From contig JBHLKN010000078.1 of the NCBI GenBank assembly GCA_048886645.1, positions 1 through 9,675 of the forward strand: DNA of 9,675 nt, read 5' to 3'. Made by a program: the position numbers and the translations under genes. The notes under the pieces are model-generated. The model saw only the letters and a list, made by a program, of their open reading frames with translations, made no database searches and had not been told where the DNA came from. This stretch comes from Wukongarchaeum sp048886645 (GTDB taxonomy: Archaea; Asgardarchaeota; Wukongarchaeia; Wukongarchaeales; Wukongarchaeaceae). This document shows positions 6,576-9,675 of the stretch, piece by piece (the first letter of the stretch is position 1; every line of letters begins with the position of its first letter).

Positions 6576-7403
6576 TTATACGGGTAGGGAGAATATTCTT
6601 ATAGCGTTTTTTGTCGTTACTTTACTAACTTCTTTTACTTCATATTCGTTTATTTTTGCAATCTCTTCAACCGCGTAATGAATAAAAGCAGGCTCGTTTT
6701 TCTCTTTTTCCACAGGACTTAACCATGGAGCATCGGTCTCTACAACAAGGTTTTCCAAGGGAAGAGCCTTTGCCAACTTCTTATGTTTTTTACGATTAAC
6801 TACGGCAGTAGGAATAGAGACAAAATACCCATTATCCACGGCCCGTTTACCTAGCTCCACACTTCCAGAAAAGCAGTGCAAAACAACATCTGTTTCCGCA
6901 TTCTTCTCCAAAACATCTAAAACAAGACTTTCAGCCTTCCTAGAATGAATAACTAAAGGTAATCCAGTTTCTCCCCCAAAATTTATCAACTGTTTGAAAA
7001 CATCAAGTTGCTGTTTTTGCCATGAAGCCTCCACAACCCAATGCCTATCAAGACCAATCTCTCCTATCCCCACAACACCAATATGCTTCTCCTCAACCAA
7101 CTCCTCGATCCGCTTAAGGCAATAATCCAAGTCAAGACTCTTTATCATGGAAGGACTAAAACCTAAGGTGCAAAAAACATACCCTGGATTTTTCTGCGAT
7201 AATTCCACAGAATAATCATAGTCTATCAAGTCTTTTTCCTCGTCCTGAGCCCCGACGGCAGCGTTAATAACTGCGATAACGTTTGCTTCCTTAGCGTCCT
7301 TCAACGCTGCTTCCACAGGCTTATGACTAAACCAAAAAGGAGCTAAGTGGCAGTGAGAATCTATAAAGAAACCAGTTTCTTCTTCATTATCTCCGCTAGA
7401 CAT
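6576..7403 (-). CDS. TatD-family metal-dependent hydrolase
   Basis: This 275-residue protein has a TIM-barrel amidohydrolase pattern with the full set of TatD metal ligands: H17 and H19 in DSHCHL, E115 in GEIGLD, H153 in VIHSRK, H176 in LHCFSG and D224 in ETDAPWL. TatD proteins are divalent-metal-dependent DNases (3'-5' exonuclease or AP-endonuclease-like activity in studied members); archaeal members are mostly untested. All catalytic residues are present, so it should be active. It acts in the cytoplasm, as no signal peptide is visible. The ATG at 7403 has GGGTG 8 bases upstream. The N-terminus carries about ten acidic extra residues before the barrel. The gene is the first after the spacer holding the TPR relic and is followed 35 bases later by argJ, an association that does not suggest a shared pathway. 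Confidence 0.9.
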   Translation of the reverse strand: MSSGDNEEETGFFIDSHCHLAPFWFSHKPVEAALKDAKEANVIAVINAAVGAQDEEKDLIDYDYSVELSQKNPGYVFCTLGFSPSMIKSLDLDYCLKRIEELVEEKHIGVVGIGEIGLDRHWVVEASWQKQQLDVFKQLINFGGETGLPLVIHSRKAESLVLDVLEKNAETDVVLHCFSGSVELGKRAVDNGYFVSIPTAVVNRKKHKKLAKALPLENLVVETDAPWLSPVEKEKNEPAFIHYAVEEIAKINEYEVKEVSKVTTKNAIRIFSLPV

Positions 7404-7411
7404 CTAAAAAA

Positions 7412-7416
7412 CACCC
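7412..7416 (-). promoter_or_regulatory. Ribosome binding site for the TatD-family gene
   Basis: On the minus strand GGGTG stands 8 bases before the ATG at 7403. Just upstream on the same strand is a T-rich run (7419-7430) that could also help end transcripts arriving from the methyltransferase gene. Confidence 0.5.
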
Positions 7417-7460
7417 TTAAAAACAAAAAAGTTTCAAATTTAAAAACTTCTCACAAAAAC

Positions 7461-7540
7461 TCTTAAGGGATTTATATTGATATTCCTAGCTAATTTAAAA
7501 CTTGTCGAATGTTTAGATCTAACGCAATAGCTTATCTAAG
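7461..7540 (-). repeat. Direct repeat copy B (decayed copy of the TPR gene 3' end)
   Basis: These 80 bases align without a gap to 8401-8480, at a constant offset of 940. A hand count gives 59 of 80 identical positions, including the shared 9-mer TTGTCGAAT. Similarity drops off beyond both ends, apart from about 8 further bases on the right after a one-base gap. The two copies flank the methyltransferase gene. Confidence 0.85.
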
Positions 7541-7550
7541 GATTTGTAGT
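7472..7550 (-). pseudogene. Relic of a TPR-protein gene 3' end
   Basis: On the minus strand the frame ending at TAA 7472-7474 reads LDLNIRQVLN-stop-LGISI-stop. The intact TPR gene at 8412 ends LDPSIRQILEAQGISI-stop. Twelve of the last 19 codons encode the same residue. Two in-frame stops break the relic: TAA at 7532-7534, where the intact gene has CAA (Gln), and TAG at 7490-7492, where it has GCG (Ala). Several differences between the copies are synonymous (GCC/GCT, ATC/ATA, TCC/TCA, and TAG/TAA stops). That pattern suggests the copy diverged as a working gene before it decayed, rather than being a fresh duplication. Only about 25 codons remain; the rest would have lain where the methyltransferase gene now sits. 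It starts just beyond the methyltransferase stop at 7567. Confidence 0.8.
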
Positions 7551-7566
7551 AAGCGGTTGCCTACTC

Positions 7567-8352
7567 TTAATCAGTTACTTTTTTGAGAGAAGCTACGGCA
7601 ACAATTCTGTCCGTCGAACCCATTTGAATATTACGATCATAGTCTCCGAAATATACGATGGAACCGAATCCTGTGTTGACCAAATTGTTGTGGAGTTCTT
7701 CTTTAGTCCAGCATTGCATGATAAAGTTATATTCGTAGACAATATCTTCGTCATCTTTTTCGATAGTATGGCGTTCATTCACTAGCATTCTTCGGGTTTT
7801 ATTATCAAGCTGAGTAAAACTACGGAATGTAAGCTTTCCCTTATCAGTTTCAACCGACTTCTCGAATACAGGTTCTTTTGTCTTTCTGATTACTGTGGAA
7901 TTCCATTCTCTAACATCAAGAATTAAAACACCGTTCTTGCGGAGGGCACAAGCAAAGGAAAAGAACACTTCGCGACGGCTTTTATCATCTATAATGTCAT
8001 TTAAAACACCACGACATAAAATACCGTCAAATTTTTGTGTAGATGATAGTTTGAGAATGTCGCCAATTTCAAATTTAAGAGGTAGAGATTTGCTTTCTGA
8101 TTTCTTTTTTGCTTCCGAAATGAGTTCTCGTGAAATATCAAGACCAGTCACTATATATCCTCTTTGAGCTAGCTTAATGGAGTAATTGCCTGTTCCACAT
8201 CCAGTGTCCAAAATATTGGAACCGTATAAAACTCCCCTTTGGGATAATATACCTTTGATAAAATCACAACGGCTAGATACAGGGGCTATAATAATAAGAT
8301 CATAAGCCCAAGCAAATTCCTTATAAAACGGTCTACATAAAATGTTTTCCAT
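7567..8352 (-). CDS. Class I SAM-dependent methyltransferase
   Basis: This 261-residue protein has a complete Rossmann-type methyltransferase core. Motif I is ILDTGCGTGNYS (47-58), which binds SAM; an acidic D72 follows at the end of strand 2 (VTGLDIS); GDIL (97-100) and the strand around FDGILCRGVLNDI (108-120) are motifs II-III; and LRKNGVLILDVREW (137-150) is the post-core strand. The C-terminal part (about 170-250) forms a beta-rich lid and ends with a WTKEEL...GF...YFGDYD pattern, common in small-molecule methyltransferases. The substrate cannot be named. The ATG at 8352 has GAGAGG 7 bases upstream. The gene follows the TPR gene by 59 bases on the same strand. It lies between two copies of the TPR gene end, which suggests it was inserted or left there by a rearrangement. 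No transposase or integrase is present. Confidence 0.88.
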   Translation of the reverse strand: MENILCRPFYKEFAWAYDLIIIAPVSSRCDFIKGILSQRGVLYGSNILDTGCGTGNYSIKLAQRGYIVTGLDISRELISEAKKKSESKSLPLKFEIGDILKLSSTQKFDGILCRGVLNDIIDDKSRREVFFSFACALRKNGVLILDVREWNSTVIRKTKEPVFEKSVETDKGKLTFRSFTQLDNKTRRMLVNERHTIEKDDEDIVYEYNFIMQCWTKEELHNNLVNTGFGSIVYFGDYDRNIQMGSTDRIVAVASLKKVTD

Positions 8353-8359
8353 CCCTCAT

Positions 8360-8365
8360 CCTCTC
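8360..8365 (-). promoter_or_regulatory. Ribosome binding site for the methyltransferase gene
   Basis: On the minus strand GAGAGG stands 7 bases before the ATG at 8352. No clear TATA box is visible in the 59-base gap after the TPR stop, so read-through from the TPR gene is plausible. Confidence 0.45.
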
Positions 8366-8400
8366 AGAGACCAAGGATCATTCACACTTTTACATATCGA

Positions 8401-8480
8401 TCTTTGGGAATCTATATGGAGATTCCTTGCGCTTCTAAAATTTGTCGAATACTTGGATCTAACTCAATGGCTTGCCTGAA
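8401..8480 (-). repeat. Direct repeat copy A (3' end of the intact TPR gene)
   Basis: This is the partner of the relic at 7461-7540. It covers the last 22 codons and stop of the intact TPR gene plus about 11 bases after the stop. The match is ungapped with 59 of 80 positions identical by hand count. Confidence 0.85.
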
Positions 8481-9675
8481 AGATTCGTTTGCAGTTTCAG
8501 AATCTCCAATTTGGAGGTATGCCAGGCCTCTATTCAGCCAAATAATAGGCATGTTAGGTTGTAACTTAACCGCCATATCAAAATCTTCTATTGCATCTAC
8601 TATTCTTCCCATCTTCATCTTTGCAAGAGCTCGATTATTGTAGGCTATTCCGTTATTTGGTTGGAGTTCTATCGCCCTTTTTGCATATTCAAGGGCTTCA
8701 AAAAACTTTCCAATATTGGCCAAAATCGAGGCTTTGCTCGCAAGGATAACCGGATTATTAGGATCTAGTTTTTCTGCCATATCAAAATGGATTAAAGCGT
8801 CTGCAAACCTGCCCATCATGTTAAGGATAAGACCCTTATTAGCCCATGCAATGGCGAGGTCTGGCTGATACTCAATGGCTTTATTACAAAAGTCCAACGC
8901 TTCTTCAAGCCGGTTCAAATTGATTAAAACTAGGGCTTTATTACACCAAGCCATAGCGAAATTCTCTTGCGCTCTTATAGTCATATTAAAATAGCTTAGA
9001 GCCTGTCTAATCTCTCCAAGATTAAAAAGTGCAAAACCCTTATTGTTTAAAGCAAATGGAAGATTAGGTTCGATGGATAAAGCCTGATCAAAGTATTTAA
9101 TAGCGGTCTTAAAATCTCCATTATCCGCTAAAAGCTGTCCCATGTTGTTCCAAGCTAAAGCGTGATCTGGGTCTAAATCAATGGCTTTGTTAAAATGTTC
9201 CGCAGCTCTTTCGAAATCCCCTGAAAGCATTAGAATATATCCTAAATTATTATAAGCCAAAGCAGCCTCCGGTCTATTACCTCCCGCTTTAATAGCCTTT
9301 CTTAAAGTTTCCACCGCTTCTTCAATGTTACCTAAGGAGTAGAGCGCCATTCCTTTCGCACTTAACACAACAATGTTTTCAGGATGGTATGTTAAAACCA
9401 TCTCATAATACTCAATAGCCTTCTCAAATTCTCCCTTAAAAAGATGCACGTTTCCCGTCTTAATGAGGGTCTCGGTATCAACGATCTCTTGAACGAATTC
9501 AGCAGATATGAAGTTTATTATTTCATCTAATTTCTTAACCGTTTCTTCAAGCTTTTTCTCCTCTGCGCCCATTGCTCTTGCTAAAAAAGTAGAGAGCTCT
9601 GTCAAGTTCTTACCGGTTCCAAATACTTCTAAAGGGATATCTAAACGCTTGTAAAGCTCGACTAGTTCTTTTATT
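8412..9675 (-). CDS. Tetratricopeptide repeat (TPR) protein, 5' end cut by window edge
   Basis: The frame stays open to the last base of the window, so the true start lies outside. The TTG at 9605 is only an internal codon; 23 more in-frame residues precede it. About 420 residues are visible. A non-repetitive, charged helical N-terminal part of about 85 residues is followed by ten consecutive 34-residue TPR units running almost to the end, each with the W/Y-NN-G/A-L...G...A...F..A pattern and a closing LDP- or LQP-like turn. A short tail, RQILEAQGISI, ends the protein. TPR arrays form a superhelical scaffold for protein-protein contacts; no enzymatic domain is visible, and no signal peptide can be judged because the start is missing. 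The partner is unknown. A decayed copy of this gene's 3' end lies 940 bases further along the strand, beyond the methyltransferase gene. Confidence 0.92.
   Translation of the reverse strand, partial: IKELVELYKRLDIPLEVFGTGKNLTELSTFLARAMGAEEKKLEETVKKLDEIINFISAEFVQEIVDTETLIKTGNVHLFKGEFEKAIEYYEMVLTYHPENIVVLSAKGMALYSLGNIEEAVETLRKAIKAGGNRPEAALAYNNLGYILMLSGDFERAAEHFNKAIDLDPDHALAWNNMGQLLADNGDFKTAIKYFDQALSIEPNLPFALNNKGFALFNLGEIRQALSYFNMTIRAQENFAMAWCNKALVLINLNRLEEALDFCNKAIEYQPDLAIAWANKGLILNMMGRFADALIHFDMAEKLDPNNPVILASKASILANIGKFFEALEYAKRAIELQPNNGIAYNNRALAKMKMGRIVDAIEDFDMAVKLQPNMPIIWLNRGLAYLQIGDSETANESFRQAIELDPSIRQILEAQGISI

Noticed and set aside
7593..8643. Short plus-strand and alternate-frame open frames within the methyltransferase and TPR genes
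   Set aside because: All lie over confidently recognised domains in another frame and have no motif or ribosome binding site.

Overview
The window looks like a chromosomal segment of an archaeon. The evidence is a stand-alone ThiN-type thiamine-phosphate synthase, an archaeal-style zinc ribbon–PUA–PAPS reductase–ferredoxin fusion, a HypE-like AIR synthase paralogue, TATA-like boxes instead of bacterial -35/-10 elements, and Shine-Dalgarno sequences of the GGAGGT/GGGGTG kind. Base composition is AT-rich. An uncultured Thermoproteota lineage such as Bathyarchaeia would fit, but the sequence alone does not settle the lineage.

Layout. The left third (1-3499) is on the plus strand. It holds a zinc-ribbon RDD membrane protein cut by the left edge, an AT-rich spacer with oligo-T termination signals, a small Mrr/PD-(D/E)XK-like nuclease protein, and a large PAPS/APS-reductase-like iron-sulfur protein. 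The rest (3507-9675) is entirely on the minus strand. Read in transcription order it holds a ten-repeat TPR protein cut by the right edge, a class I SAM methyltransferase, a TatD-family metal-dependent hydrolase, ArgJ (arginine biosynthesis), a ThiN-family protein, and a HypE/PurM-like AIR synthase-family protein. The two blocks converge with only 7 bases between their stop codons.

How the genes relate. tatD and argJ are 35 bases apart and probably share a transcript. thiN and the AIR synthase-like gene are separated by about 53 bases, and a possible promoter lies before thiN. ArgJ links the window to arginine synthesis and ThiN to thiamine synthesis. The PAPS-reductase-like protein suggests sulfur chemistry, but no other sulfate-assimilation gene is present to confirm it. 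Otherwise this is mostly ordinary archaeal housekeeping and accessory content; I see no CRISPR array, tRNA, rRNA, transposase or integrase.

The most interesting structure is a relic. The spacer between the methyltransferase and tatD holds a decayed second copy of the 3' end of the TPR gene, as an 80-base ungapped direct repeat (59 of 80 identical by hand count, offset exactly 940). It keeps the same terminal GISI-stop reading but has two in-frame stops. The methyltransferase gene therefore sits between an intact TPR gene and the tail of a lost TPR paralogue, or a duplicated gene end.
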